From Rhynochetos jubatus (taxonomy: Eukaryota > Chordata > Aves > Eurypygiformes > Rhynochetidae), in NCBI GenBank assembly GCA_027574665.1, contig CM050655.1, positions 11,713,170 to 11,777,169 on the forward strand: a stretch of 64,000 bases of DNA, written 5' to 3'. Positions within the stretch are counted from its first letter, which is position 1, and each line of letters opens with the position of its first letter. Both the position numbers and the translations under genes were made by a program. Shown here one piece after another: positions 1 to 12,206 of the stretch. Below the pieces are notes generated by a model. That model was not told where the DNA came from, searched no databases, and saw only the letters and a program-made list of their open reading frames with translations.

Positions 1-246
1 CATGCCTGTGATACACAGTGACCCCACAAAAGACCCGGCCTCTTCTTTCCCAGAGGCATCTTCCAGTGTTACAGCTGGGGCTGATACATGGGGAAAGCCA
101 TTGCAGAGTGGGTTTTGCCCTATAAAGGCTTTAATCATTTGCCTGCAAAACAGATGCCATGACAACACGTTGAACTGGAACGGTAGTACCTGCAGAACAT
201 CTATTACCAGTAGGACACACACCATTTCAGCTAGGCTATGATTCCA
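1..246. other. Unassigned sequence before the first CR1
   Basis: No gene, repeat or motif is recognised here. A short open frame runs through it but looks like nothing known and has no flanking signals. Confidence 0.6.
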
Positions 247-843
247 TCCCTTGTTTGGGAAGGAGAGCTGCTTGTCCAGCAGGTTGAGGGAAGTTGTCCT
301 CCCCCTCTATTCTGAGCTGGTGAGGCCTCCCCTGGAGTGCTGTGCCCAGCTCTGGGCTCCTCAGCTCAAGAAGGACAAGGAGCTACTGGAGAGGGCCCAG
401 CGCAGGGCCACTGAGATGATGAAGGGCCTGGAGCACCTTCCATGTGAGGAAAGGCTGAGAGAGCTGAGGCTGTTCAGCTTGGAGAAGAGGAGGCTGAGGG
501 GGGATCTTATCAATGCTGATCAATATCTAAAGGGTGGGTGTCAGGAGGATGGGGCCAGGCTCTTCTCAGTGGTGTCCAGTGACAGGACAAGGAACAATGG
601 CCATCAGCTGGAAAACAGAAGGTTCAACCTGAACCTGAGGAAACCCTTCTTCCCTGTGAGGGTGAGAGAGCACTGGGACAGGCTGCCCAGAGAGGGGAGG
701 AGTCTCCTTCCCTGGAGACTTTGCAAAGCCACCTGGACTTGTTCCTGTGTGATCTGCTCTAGGGGATCCTGCTCCGGCAGGGGGGTTGGACTAGATGTTC
801 TCTAGAGGTCCCTTCCAACCCCTAACACTCTGTGAATCTGTGA
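247..843 (+). mobile_element. CR1 LINE, 5'-truncated 3' end of ORF2 plus 3' UTR
   Basis: This is the 3' part of a chicken-repeat-1 (CR1) non-LTR retrotransposon, the dominant LINE of birds. From about 251 the plus frame reads the conserved C-terminal region of the CR1 reverse-transcriptase protein: [14 protein letters not shown], then [40 protein letters not shown] and [10 protein letters not shown]. In intact copies the phrase after RLPRE stays in frame. Here a small indel near 690-700 shifts the frame, so the last 40 or so codons up to the stop at 803-805 are not CR1 protein. The non-coding 3' end follows, with the familiar GGTCCCTTCCAACCC block, and it finishes in two copies of a TCTGTGA unit at 829-843, the CR1 terminal microsatellite. 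The 5' break is near 247. It is a dead copy with no promoter and no endonuclease domain, but it is comparatively well preserved, so it is probably one of the younger inserts here. Confidence 0.95.
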
Positions 844-2761
844 CCAGGCTGCTCTGGTTTAGGGAGCTGTTCTGTGCAGTCCCTCTGTGCCTCACCCAAC
901 AGCAGAGGGATTACAAGATCCTGAATCCATTGAATTCTCCCAAGATCTTAAACTGTACTCCATCTAAACAAGACAAAAGCGTAGTTGCTTAATCCATAAT
1001 TTGCACATCTACCTTAGTGTGTATGTGCCTGCTTCTTATTCAGAGCACTCGCCTACTTTTCAGATCTGCTAGTCACTAGATGTATTTCATTAGCAAAGCA
1101 ACAGCAAAGAGAGGTCATGAAGTCAGGTATATATCCATGGCTAGTCTGCAAACAGGATCAGGCAGGCTGGGTGGCTCTTCTTGGACTCTTTTTCCAATTA
1201 AGAATGGCAAGACCTGCCTTCCTGCAGGCTGGAGGGTTTGATTTGGGCACAGACAGCACATAAAGCAGGCTGAAATCGATGCTGCCTTCGTAGCTGCTCA
1301 CTGCCAGCACTGAACAGGGATGCCGTCTCAGCAAGCATAAGCAATGGCATGTGAGCCATAACGTGCCAAGTTCTGGCAGCATAAAATTTGCTGTGAGTGC
1401 CTCAAGTATAAGGAACTACAGAAAAGGTAAGCAGTCTGTTCGTATTACCTGTGGCATGCTTATTTCTTTGGTATGGAGGAAGAGATCTCACTTCCAGACA
1501 CTGCAAAAACGACACAGGCAAAAGCAAGCATGAACGTGAGGCTAAATGTAAGGCTGAACATAAATCCACCCATCCCTACCAAGCTCTCCAGCCTCAGCTG
1601 CTGTTATACTCATATGCCTAATGTTGATTTATGCCAGCTGGAATATTGGCCCACAGTACTGAAAAGAGCTAGGAAAAATAATGAAATGGAGGCGTTTAAC
1701 CTAGTATTTTTTTCAAATAAGGAAAAGGGTTTAATCCAACCACAGCTGGATGTTTGCCCAATTTTAACTTGCAGCTTTTATACAAGTATACCATTTCTGA
1801 GAACTGGCTATACTAGAGGGATTCCCCCCTGCCCTGCCTTCCTCCTTCAGGTTGATAACACGAAGTTTGATTTATTTATTTGGGAAGAACCATTTTAAGG
1901 TTCCAAGCTAATTTTGCTGTAATTAGAGGGGTTCCTATATTTGCCATGTCACCCAGTGCCACGAAGAAATTATTTACTTCTCTGAGCTACCGTGCAGCAT
2001 TCCCTGCGCATTCTGATAATCACACACAAAAAGTAAAAGGGAAGGTTTTGCTGTCTATCTCAGGCACTTCACAGCCACTGGCAAATTGCAGCAATCATCA
2101 GCTCCTGCTCCTGAATTGGTATTCAGGACCTGTCACCACTCCCCCAGCCTCTGATGCTGGATACAATCTGCCATTTAGCCACCACAGTGGAGCATGTTTC
2201 TCAAGTCATTACAGCAAGCTCTCAAGGCAAAGTTGGCTCATGAATACCAACATAACTCTCTGTCATATTGACCTGTCTGTGTTCCTGTAACCCAAGAAGA
2301 AAAAAACCCCTTATCCTCCAGGCATCTATTCACCATGTCACGTTTTCTTTTTGAAAGCTTTTTAAGGTAAGACATCCAATTTACCACCATTTCTTTCTCT
2401 GCAACCTGATAAGAACTGATAAAATTACCAGGCACAAAGATTCTCCTGAAATATTTGTCAGCACACACAAGAGTTATGCAAGGACAAACAATTCTTAGCA
2501 AAAGTGTCACATCTTGGGGGACACCATGGTGCTTTGGGAGGCTATGAAAAAAAGGAAAGCTGTATTTGATAAAACAACCACACCTCACGCAATAAAGGGC
2601 TCCACAGGAATCTGGTCAAAGACACCTGCAACCTGATTCACAATGCTCTGTCAGTCTAAATTTAGGCAGACAGAGTATTTTTTCCTTCAAAGACATCAAA
2701 GCAATTGGTAAAGCACTAGCTGTCACAACAGTCCCAGGAAAAATGCATTATCTCTACCTTA
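844..2761. other. Unassigned AT-rich sequence
   Basis: I see no gene or recognisable repeat. Frames of up to about 140 codons occur on the plus strand (1,473-2,290) but resemble no family, and their codon content changes frame without pattern. Confidence 0.55.
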
Positions 2762-2861
2762 ACACAGGGGGAAACTGTGGTAATGAAAGGTTCAAGCAAT
2801 CACATAGTGAGTGTGTAGGGCATAAGGCTGGTATCTTGAATCTATCCTCTTCTGCCCTCTG
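2762..2861 (-). repeat. MIR-type SINE relic, antisense
   Basis: Read on the plus strand, the order of short blocks follows the reverse complement of the ancient MIR SINE: GGGGAAACTG, then AAAGGTTCAAG, then CACATAGTGAG, then a GGCTGGTATCTTGAATC stretch where MIR has its tRNA-derived B-box region. Spacing is right but identity is low. MIR is an amniote-age element, so only a decayed copy is expected in a bird. The match is by memory of the consensus. Confidence 0.55.
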
Positions 2862-5800
2862 AAGCAGTCACTTTTTTTTTTACTCATTTTTGAACATAAC
2901 TCCTTCCATGCCTGGGGACTCTGACAATGTCTGTTCCTACTGTGTCTACTTACTTTTGCTACTCAGAAGCTGGGAATATTGAGTATTCTTAAAAAAAAAA
3001 AACAACCAACAACTCGGAAGGCAAAGCATTTTCCATTCTTGTTTGCAGTGTGCTTAAATATTGAAGGCAGACATATTTTAGACAAACTGTTGGATTTTGG
3101 GTTTCTTACCCAAACATTGTGTCAAATTCTGGATACTTATTTCAAGTTAGTCAACCTACTCAAAGGCCTGTGATTCTGAAACCTGGAATATCTGCATTAC
3201 CCTCCCACAGGACCTCACAACCTGAAGGTGGGGCTCTGTGTTGTGAAGCTAACCCCAATACTTCATGCATGGGTCTCACCCCAAACTCAGCTGATACTTG
3301 AGCCACTCAGACATTTCAAAGAAATTACATGATTTCTCCTTTAACTGGGAAGGGGTGTGAAGTTTTGTGTCCTCAGAGCTCAGCATGCCTACAAAAGGCC
3401 ACAGGTGAAACTTGGCTGAACAGTGTAGGTCAGCTTGGCACCTCTGGATCTGGTCTGGATGGAGCTGGTGCTGGACCAGAAACGGATCAAAGGAGAGGCT
3501 GGTGCTGGAGCAGCCCAGGATCACAGTCCCAGGCTGACTGGAATGTTTATAAAACTTTGAGCTCTCTACTATCCCAACCCCTTACAGATTTAGTTTAATT
3601 ATAATGTCATACTCATTCGGTATTTGGTATATACCCGAATTCCTAAGGTCCTTTTACTCAGGGGATGTTATTTATATGGTTTTGCTGCTGAAGTTGCATG
3701 GAAAGCATGTGTGAAAATTAAATGCATTGGTAACGTTAATAAAATGATTAAGTTCTGTTTTCCTGCAGCAGGTCAGGATTTGACGTTAGTTTTGCTGCTG
3801 ATGTAACATATTTTATGCAGACTGCTTTAAATCACCTTGGTTAAGATGAAAAGTAAGTTTTAAACTGAGCCCTACTTTGCATATGGCTTCTAGCAAAATC
3901 TATTTGCTCTAGTTATATAGGTTGGCCCAGGTTTGAACAATCCTAAGTAGTTTGGTCAGCAGTATGAGAAAAAGAGCAGTTATGAAATCTTAATGCTGGC
4001 TCATTTCTTCAAAATTTGGATGTGGGACCCTTATTCAGGTCCATCTCTTCTAATTAATGGCTTCCATGTGATATATCCTCACACTTAAGTATATGGTGAA
4101 GGCTAAATGAATGTGGGAACTCATTAAAGTCTTGATAAAAAGCAATGAGAAGCGTAACGTTTTTAAAAGGGACAAGATGGGGCCTCCCTCCGCAGTGAGC
4201 CTGGTGTGGCTTTCCAAAGGCATCCTCCCGTTTCCAAGCAACCAGGGCTGTGCTCCTACCTCTTAAACTGTAACCGTCATTGCACTTTGCTTATTAATTC
4301 TTCAGTAAATGGAGGAAAGTTTCCATTCCCTTTGATGGCTAATGTACTTTATGGTTCAGGAAACTTCCCTAGGTTGGGTACTTTCTATTTAGAAGCAGCT
4401 CAGACCTAAATGAAAAGGAGACTGAGCCATCCAGGACTTGCAGGTCATAGGAGGATAACAAAGTTTCTGTGAAGAAAAATACATGACCAGCTATTTGGAT
4501 AGACTGAAATGCTTTGCTAATGTTTAATGGGATTGTTTCTGGAAGAAACTCTCCTGGAAAAAAAGACCACTTCAAAATGAAGACATTTGGTTCAATGCCT
4601 CCAAAATGAGGTTTAATTCTTATTCTATTTTTAAACATCTCTTGCTTAGGAAGTAACAGAAATTTCAGTTTAAATTTGGCAATGATTTCATTTTAAGAAA
4701 GTGTTTAACTCATTCTGAAAGGTTTTTATATACATGATTTAATATTAATTTAAAGCCAGTGAAATGAGAGCACCAATTTGGGTCTTACACAAATCCCTAT
4801 CAATTCACCATGTTGTAGAACACTCTTCTACGTTTATTTTTAGCAATTAACTTTTGCGTTCTTCTCATACCACCACATGGCCCTGTACAAAATAAGGTAA
4901 TTTGAATAAAGTACCACCACAATTTTGTAGGAGGGAAGGGGACCAAGTACATGTGAAACAGATGCCCGGCTGCAGCATTTGGGTGATCTATTAATGTATT
5001 TTCAGCTTTGCAACAGAGCAGCTGAGAGCTAAGTGACTTCATTACTATCTGGAACAGGGACCCAGCCTCTTGAATACCCTTCTGGTGCCTTACAGGAGAT
5101 TCTGCACAAAACTTCCCTTAGAAATCACCTGTTCTTATTTATCATGATGCACAGACTTCCATTTTTTACTGCAATTTGGGAGCAATGCTGAATGTTTTAG
5201 ATTCAAAAGCAAACCACATGGTTGGGTCTAGTTTCCTATAATCACAGCCTCTTTGTCCTTTATATCATTCACTAAACTGGGATTTGCTGGGATAGTGATG
5301 GGACGCAAGCCATACTGCCCACAGAGAGACTCTTTGGTGGTTTTCTAACTATGAAATGTTTGAGAGCCATAGAAAGAAGTGGGGAAGAACGCCAGGCAGG
5401 CAAATACATTTAAGTTCCATGTCTCAGCTGGCTCCACCCCTTGCTCACAAGCAATAAAGATTTCAAGGAGGACAGTGAGAAGTAGCAGCTCAGGACAGTG
5501 TAAGGCTACTGCTCGCTGATACCAGTTTTCAACAGCTTTTAAATCCATGGAGAAATGTAAATGAGCTAACAAAGAATAATGTAGACTGAATTCATCATCT
5601 GGTGTAAATCAGAGTATTCCTACTGAAATAGAAGTATATGCATGGCCTGTGCCTTGCCAAATACCTGAAATGGAAACATAGCCTCAAACAAGGACCTATA
5701 AACCCGAGATAAAGAGATCATCTGCTGCCAAGATTTACAGCAGGAAAAGACATTCTTTTTTAATCTACTACAAGGATACAGTCAAGTCATTTTTCAGCAA

Positions 5801-6242
5801 CAATTCAGCTTGATAATTATCCTGTTGTGCTTTGCACATGCCTATATGAAAAATAAAATAAAAGCTAATTTTAGAGTCCTCAATCAAGCCTGCAGTTAGT
5901 CCTAAATCTTGATGAGCAGCTCCAGTTATTATCTTCTATTTTTAAAATATTTTGATTGATTTTCCTATTCTAAAGAACTAAACTGTAAATCATTTCTGCT
6001 GCTTTCAAAGCTTTTTCTTTTAATCAGTATGAAACAAATGAGCTCTGACACAAAGACAGAGAGAGAAAAAAATCACCGAATAAAACCAAGTTCTCCCTGT
6101 TACTGGAATTTTCTGTCTGGAGAAAGCACTCCCTGTTGTCAAACAGTTCAATGTGAATCTTATTCTGAGATAACGCTTCTCCACTGCTGTTCATTCACAT
6201 TCTTTTCGGCTATTGTATGTGTCATGATAATAGCCAACAGCC
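2862..6242. other. Unassigned AT-rich sequence
   Basis: Nothing identifiable. There are short A- and T-runs (for example T at 2,872-2,881 and A at 2,991-3,002) and scattered short frames without family resemblance. Confidence 0.55.
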
Positions 6243-6860
6243 TTGGTCAACAAGGCATACAGAACGGGTCTCAAAGCACATTTACACATGCACAAGGGCC
6301 TCTCACTGCCAACAAGCGGGCAGAAGACTGTGAGCCACAGAACAGTCCCCTGTGGTCCCCAGCATCCTGGCACAATCGGTAGTGACGGTACCATTGCGGT
6401 AGTGACTGACCGCTGTACACTACTGAGAATACACTCAGTGAACACTGACCCCGCTCACAGGCAAGAAACTCCATGGCAGGAAATGGTTTTCTACTCATTG
6501 TTGAAATCCTCATTTGGTATTACAGTTCCTCTGCAAAAACTGTGTAGCGAAGAGGATGCTTGGGGGCTTAGAGGCCTCAGCTGCACCCGTGGTGGGAGAT
6601 GGGGACACATCTCCAGGACAAAAGGTCAAGCAAGGAGGCACTCACCTCAACCTGCTGTGGCGTCTCCTCACCCCACCCATTCTGAAGGGACAGAGAGGGC
6701 CGAGGGAAGGTTGGCACCTCCAGGAAGGAGCTCAGAGGCAGAAGCTGCATGGGAGCTCCTGTGTACCAACTGGAGTGGTGCGGAGGATATTCCTCTCTCA
6801 GCATTGGTGACACTTCCCGGAAGGCTAGCTCAGGTGGCTGAGTTTTTTGGACGCCATTAG
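6243..6860 (+). other. GC-richer patch with a 205-codon open frame, function unknown
   Basis: This stretch is visibly richer in G and C than its surroundings and is low in stop codons. The plus frame is open for 205 codons; other frames are open for 80 to 100 codons on both strands. The predicted product has no signal peptide, membrane segment or motif I recognise and contains long runs of small and charged residues. A 9-bp motif CGGTAGTGA occurs twice (6,377-6,385 and 6,397-6,405) around a GGTACC site. It may be an old exon, an unrecognised repeat, or only base composition lowering stop frequency. I favour the last and do not call it a gene. Confidence 0.3.
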
Positions 6861-8020
6861 CAACTTCTTAATCCTCCCTAGGTTTTGCACAGGCCACACA
6901 GGTGACTGTTCGCTTCTGCTGGAATCACTGACATCATTTACTAGCACAGCTCCTGGCCTTTGTTATTTTGCTATTTTGGCCAATATAACAAAAGGTTGCT
7001 CGTAAGAAAGGTAAAGATTACTAGGTCAGGCCATCCTTAATGAGGATGTCTTCACAGAGAGTTATGGACGCTTTGCCTGTCACTCTGCAATCAGACACGG
7101 GAAGGATGAAGAAGGCTTTAGCCTCTTGCTCCCGCTGCTGTGGTACACACTGTCCTGGTACACTGCAATGCTTCCACTGGTAGGGACCAGAGGAAAAAAT
7201 ACATAAATCACTGAGCACAGGGCTTTCCCCCATCCCGAGGAGCCATCTCACCCATCTGCCATGGCAGGGGCAGTGCCCTAGCCACACACCTGATTCTGTT
7301 CCCCTCCCACCTTTCCCATGGGATGAGGGCTCCTGTGGCCTTAGCACAACACAGGATGATAGATGTGAGCTCTGTATTTTGCAGCAAGTCCTAAAGGCAG
7401 AGAAAGCGTAAATGCTTTCGTAATTTTTTGCTGCTTATTATCATTAGAAAGCCTAAGTGTCCCTAGAGTATTATGGGCGGGGAGGAAGGAATAAAAAAAA
7501 AAAACCACAAAACAAGAAGACAAACCACTGAAGCTAATTTTCATGTGATTTTGAGATTTTCACTTGGGCTATCTCAATTTGTAAACCTCCACTTTTTAAA
7601 AATGTAACAATAACTCCAAATTCCCTTTTCACTATGTCAGCTGAATGCCTGACATGTTAAACAGTATTTGCTTTTTGGGTTTCTGCTTTGCTTAGTTTAT
7701 CCCAACCTACAAAACCTCAAGCATTATAAAAATAAACAGCACCACTAGAAAAACTGTCATTCTCAAGAACATTTGCCTCATTAAACTGCAGAATTTCCCA
7801 AACCAATGAAATGCATTTTTACAAAGAGCAGGAACTTCTGTTAATGAAAAGGGATGTGGAGAACCTTCTCTCCTAGATCATTAATGCCAGTCAACCTGCC
7901 AAGGGTTTACATCAGAGGCAATGAGGAAAGACATGACCTCTTCTCAGGAAAATCTGAGCAGTGCAAGAACACAGTTCTGGGACACTCACATCTGCAGCAA
8001 ATCAGCTTATGCACTGTGGG
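6861..8020. other. Unassigned sequence
   Basis: No gene or repeat family recognised. A 12-bp A-run lies at about 7,493-7,504. Confidence 0.55.
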
Positions 8021-8045
8021 AACTTCAAACTGTTAGTTTGAAGTT
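8021..8045. repeat. Perfect short hairpin, 11-bp arms, 3-nt loop
   Basis: AACTTCAAACT at 8,021-8,031 is the exact reverse complement of AGTTTGAAGTT at 8,035-8,045, with GTT between. The arms do not extend further. No T-run follows and no gene ends here, so no terminator or known RNA is implied. Confidence 0.9.
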
Positions 8046-11000
8046 AGTCACAGCAAGGTTGACAGGGCTTTGCAGAACTGATCACAGGATTAGAGAGACA
8101 TTAAAATTCCCATATTTTGGACCTTTACTTGCTCTTAGTCTCAGCAAATGGGGGTACAGGAGTAAGTGAACAAGGCAACTAGACAAAACTGGTAGGAGAA
8201 AAGAAGCTAGACTTGCTTTCTCATTTTCCTGTTAAACTGTACAGCTGTGAATTGCTACTGAAGTCCTTAAAATGAAAGAGCAGCTGGATCTGATTCTGGA
8301 ACAATCCTCGTACCCAGAAGCACACCATCACCTTGCCTGAATGTGGGAGGCAGACAAAAAACCCCCGACAGATCTTGGGATGAAATGCAAGGGGGAAGAG
8401 CTGGCTGGCTCACATCAACGGATGGAGAGCCATCTGATGGAACAGCTTCTTTTCCTTGGAGTTCTGTTTGGCTTTACAATCTGTTAGTGCATCCGCATGT
8501 GCCAAAATGCTCTGCTAACGTTACTCCAAACAGGTTACACGCTGTCTGAAATATTAAGCCTCACGCGAGATCACCATCTTACGTGCGTATGCTAGAGCCA
8601 GAGAAGAAGCGTACGATCCTCTTCAGGTGGCAGCATCCAAAATGAACTTGTCAGGATCACTCTAACAAATAAACATGCCTATGGAGGATTGGCTCCTGCC
8701 ATTAAAATTGTAGGCATGCAACTCCTTGTTGCTTCCTGATGATTCTTTGCGCGAGACAAGCTCCAATCTGTGTTGCAGTATGAATCATAATTCACTGTGC
8801 AGTTTATCCTCTGAGGTTTGTTTTTTTAATTCCACACATCCTTGCTTCTACTCTCTTCTACTGGTTTAAGGGCTTTTCATTCGCCAGGGTTAAAAATGAA
8901 GGTTTGGACTCCCAAACTCATTGCAGTCATTATTAAAGCAACAGCAAGAAATGAAATATAGCTTATTTTACCTATTCAGAGATTTTAAATCATTCTGCTT
9001 CCTTCAGGAGATTAGCTGATCAAAGGGTGAAGCATCAGTCAATGAAAAATACCTTAATTTACAATAATGGGAAAAATATAATGAGCTGTAGAAGCTGGGT
9101 CTAGAAGTTCCTTGGGAACAGGAACATATAGCATTATGTCCCTCCCGAAATGCTGAATACTGATGTCTACCCAAAGCAAGCTGAGGAACCATATCTTTTT
9201 CCCCACGTACAACAGATCACCTTTGCAGTCCTTCTGGAATCAGAAAGTGACTTGAGAAACCACCATCAATTAACAGTCATATCCAAGTTATCATATATGT
9301 CAGACCCTTGATCTGGAGCAGCAAATAACATAAAGACACCTCTGTGTCAAGATTCTCTCATGAAAACACAAGGACAGTCTGCATGTATTTTATCTATTTT
9401 TCTTCTGAGGAGCAGGGCACCTGCCTCTGCCAAAGTTGCTGATGTTCCTAAATGATGCAGACTCACTAAAGATTAGGTTTCAGCTCCTATTGCCTGCACA
9501 ATCTGTTCCTGTCCCTGCTGGCTCCATTTCCACCTCCTCTCTCGCTCTAACGCCAGCCTCTTGCACTTTGACTCCACAGACTCAGCCTTCTCACCTACTG
9601 CTGTATTTTCCCACTCCCTTTTCTAGAAACTCAGAGAGTGATGTTGAACTGTGCTGCCCATTGGCTCTCAGGTGAAAATTACCCCATTTAGTGGCTTGCA
9701 ATGACTCTTTGACTTTGTTTGGAACTGACAGTCTGACTCACATGCAAACTTCCACATCTTTCTTGTCCCCTGGATGCGCTGTGTGGGAAACCTGGAAGAG
9801 GTACTTCAACTGTGGGCAATCATGTAGGTTTCTGGGCAAGACTGAGGACACCACAGTCTATGAAAAGCCATGAGTTAAATGATGAGGACCCACATTTTTC
9901 AGGAGGCATAGACTTCCTCTCACGGTCTTTCACCATCCTCACATTTTACCACACCCCAAGGAAGAGAATTCCCTCTAATTCAAAGGTAGCCATGTGAGTT
10001 ACGGGGCTGCCCCGTCCTTCCCCTTAAGCAGTGACAGAGATGCAGCCTTTGGTCACCTTGTCACCTTTACATGGCAAGGTCTCCCTGCAGACACAGCGTA
10101 CAAAGAGAAGTGCATATTCCTGCAGCTGTGTCCCTTCAAACCCAGCACAGAGGTGCAGAGGGGAGGGCTGGCAGCCCACTGCACCAAGCAAACATTCCCC
10201 ACTGCCACAACCACACATGTTCCTGCTCAAGTCACAGAGCAGTAAAAAGAGCACAATGAGCCCAGCTCTTCCTTAGGCCTCCTGTCTGCAAGATACGACT
10301 TAGCTGAGGTTGAGACGGCCCTTTAGGCTTTGGGACTAGTTTTCCCAGAGCAATTGATGGGCTTGTAAGAGATGAATACAGTACGGTTCAACTGGGGTAA
10401 AAAGGCAGAGGAAAAAATAACAAAGCGAAACAAGCAACTTCACTCTGACCTCCAAGCTGTGCACCCATGACTGTAATTAGAAGCAGCAGGTGACTCCTTC
10501 TGCCCACTCATCTAACAGCATTTCTCACCAAAACCACACGCAGTCTCAGAGCAGGGCTTGCAGCCCAGATGGCTGCTTTGCTCAGGTATGCGCTAAACCC
10601 GTATTTGACTTCGCGCTGTAGGTCTACATATAACATCTCCAAAGAGGAACATGTTCAATGGCAAAGAAATAAATAGGGCCAAAAAACACCCTGAGAGTGA
10701 AAATGAGAACAAGCACAGACTATGAGAAGCAGAGGTAGTATAGGACAGAAAGAAATGGATAGGAAAGAGGTAACAGCAGATATGCCTGAACAGAGTGTCA
10801 ACAGGCATAGGAGGGATGGCTTCTGCTAACTGGGTAAGAGCAGCACTTGCAGCCCTGCTAAATGGAAGGGGGAAGTTGGAATTCACATCCCAATAGTGGT
10901 TGAGGAGCTCACTTGCACAATTTTTTTTCTTCTTCCGCAGCTCTGTTCCAATTTGCAAGTGAGTGCAGGGCTCTTTGTTACCTGCACGCTGGTAATACCA

Positions 11001-11876
11001 CCACACAGCCTCCCTTCCCCAGTGTCAGCTTAGTCTCATCACCTCTAGGCCAGTCTATCAACATGACGCAGGGTCAGGTCTTACAGCTCTCTGCAATTGA
11101 TGAGCCCCATTCAGCTGCACAAATTGAGCTCGTAATTTGGCCTTTATATGTTTACATGTTCCAGCAAACCAATTCCCTGTCCTAGTCTGAGGATTAGAGT
11201 TCATATGGTCAACATCTTGGACTACATGGACCAGAAAGAAAACCATCACCAATTGCAAGAAACAGTGAGAAAAAGTGCTAAATCACAATCAATAGCCTGA
11301 AAGAAGGGCAGAACATGCCTGCTAATAGAGGAATAGTTACAGAAGACATTAGGCTCCTGCTCTGGCCATTTTACCTTTTGCATAGTTGGTGAAAATCCTG
11401 CCTTTCAAGGAACAATAAATTTTTACCTGAGTATTTTCATTTGGCCATTATTGTACACTGTTCTGTAGCATGTAGCCTCCATCTACAGTAATAAAACTTA
11501 ATATTTCTTATTAATTATTACACTGAAGTGCATAGAAGGGAGGTAATAAATGTGATGGACCTATGGGGAGTGAAAGCAGAAACTGGGAAAAGCAATGGGA
11601 AGGAAAACATAACTCCAAAGACTTCTTTGAAAAGCTTCCTTGCTCCCTTCTCTGCCCCTGAGATGCCAGGGTTTGTTTGGATAGCTCTCTGTGTCGCACC
11701 AAGCTCAGCTAAAGTAGATCCCATGTGTTTCTGTCCATATGTTACTCCTGATCCCTGGACAGTTTGTCAGCAAGCTACACAGTTCACTAACAAACTTGAT
11801 ACCGCCAGGGCATTTGCAAACCTATCCACAGCTGTATAACAAATAACTATTCTGCTTCCAGAAAGGCCAAACAAGC
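8046..11876. other. Unassigned sequence
   Basis: No gene or transposon recognised. CpG dinucleotides cluster at about 8,540-8,620. Frames of 80 to 137 codons (for example minus 10,593-11,006) look like chance openings: no motifs, no splice context and no family resemblance. Confidence 0.55.
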
Positions 11877-11913
11877 CCGTGATTGCAATTGTTACGCAAT
11901 TACCGTGATTGCA
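11877..11913. promoter_or_regulatory. Candidate C/EBP-like binding-site cluster
   Basis: An 11-bp direct repeat, CCGTGATTGCA, occurs at 11,877-11,887 and 11,903-11,913, 26 bp apart. Between the copies lies TTACGCAAT (11,892-11,900), which fits the C/EBP or bZIP consensus, and the first repeat reads on into the self-complementary octamer ATTGCAAT. Three related half-sites in 37 bp is more ordered than the surroundings. Binding is an inference; no promoter is proven nearby, although a TATA-like box lies about 290 bp downstream. Confidence 0.35.
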
Positions 11914-12198
11914 GCTTTGCTGGACATTTTGCTGAAATGTCTCTGATAATCAGTGAGGAACAGAACTGACTTTTCACAACTGCCAATATCATCCATTTAG
12001 GACTTATAGTGTGTCTTTATCAAGAATGCAGGTAACATTCTGTGCTCTCATTCTGCCACCTGTGGTATTTATTCATTCCCAGTCTGAACCAGAAAAACAA
12101 CTCTGTTCCAACAATGCTGTAGAGCAACCAGATCTTTAAGGAAGAAATAGCCTGGCTGTAGGCCAGACTCTTCTAATTAGCCTACACACAGCAGACAC

Positions 12199-12206
12199 TA
12201 TAAAAG
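12199..12206 (+). promoter_or_regulatory. Candidate TATA box
   Basis: TATAAAAG is a full match to the vertebrate TATA consensus. A start site about 30 bp downstream would fall near 12,228-12,235. The first ATG after that (12,300) opens an 82-codon frame ending at 12,548. An AATAAA hexamer occurs near 13,216. The product resembles nothing I know. A TATA match alone arises often by chance in AT-rich DNA. Confidence 0.25.

Noticed and set aside
10593-11006. 137-codon minus-strand frame with a hydrophobic stretch
   Set aside because: The hydrophobic stretch comes from T-rich codons; no recognisable membrane protein and no splice context.
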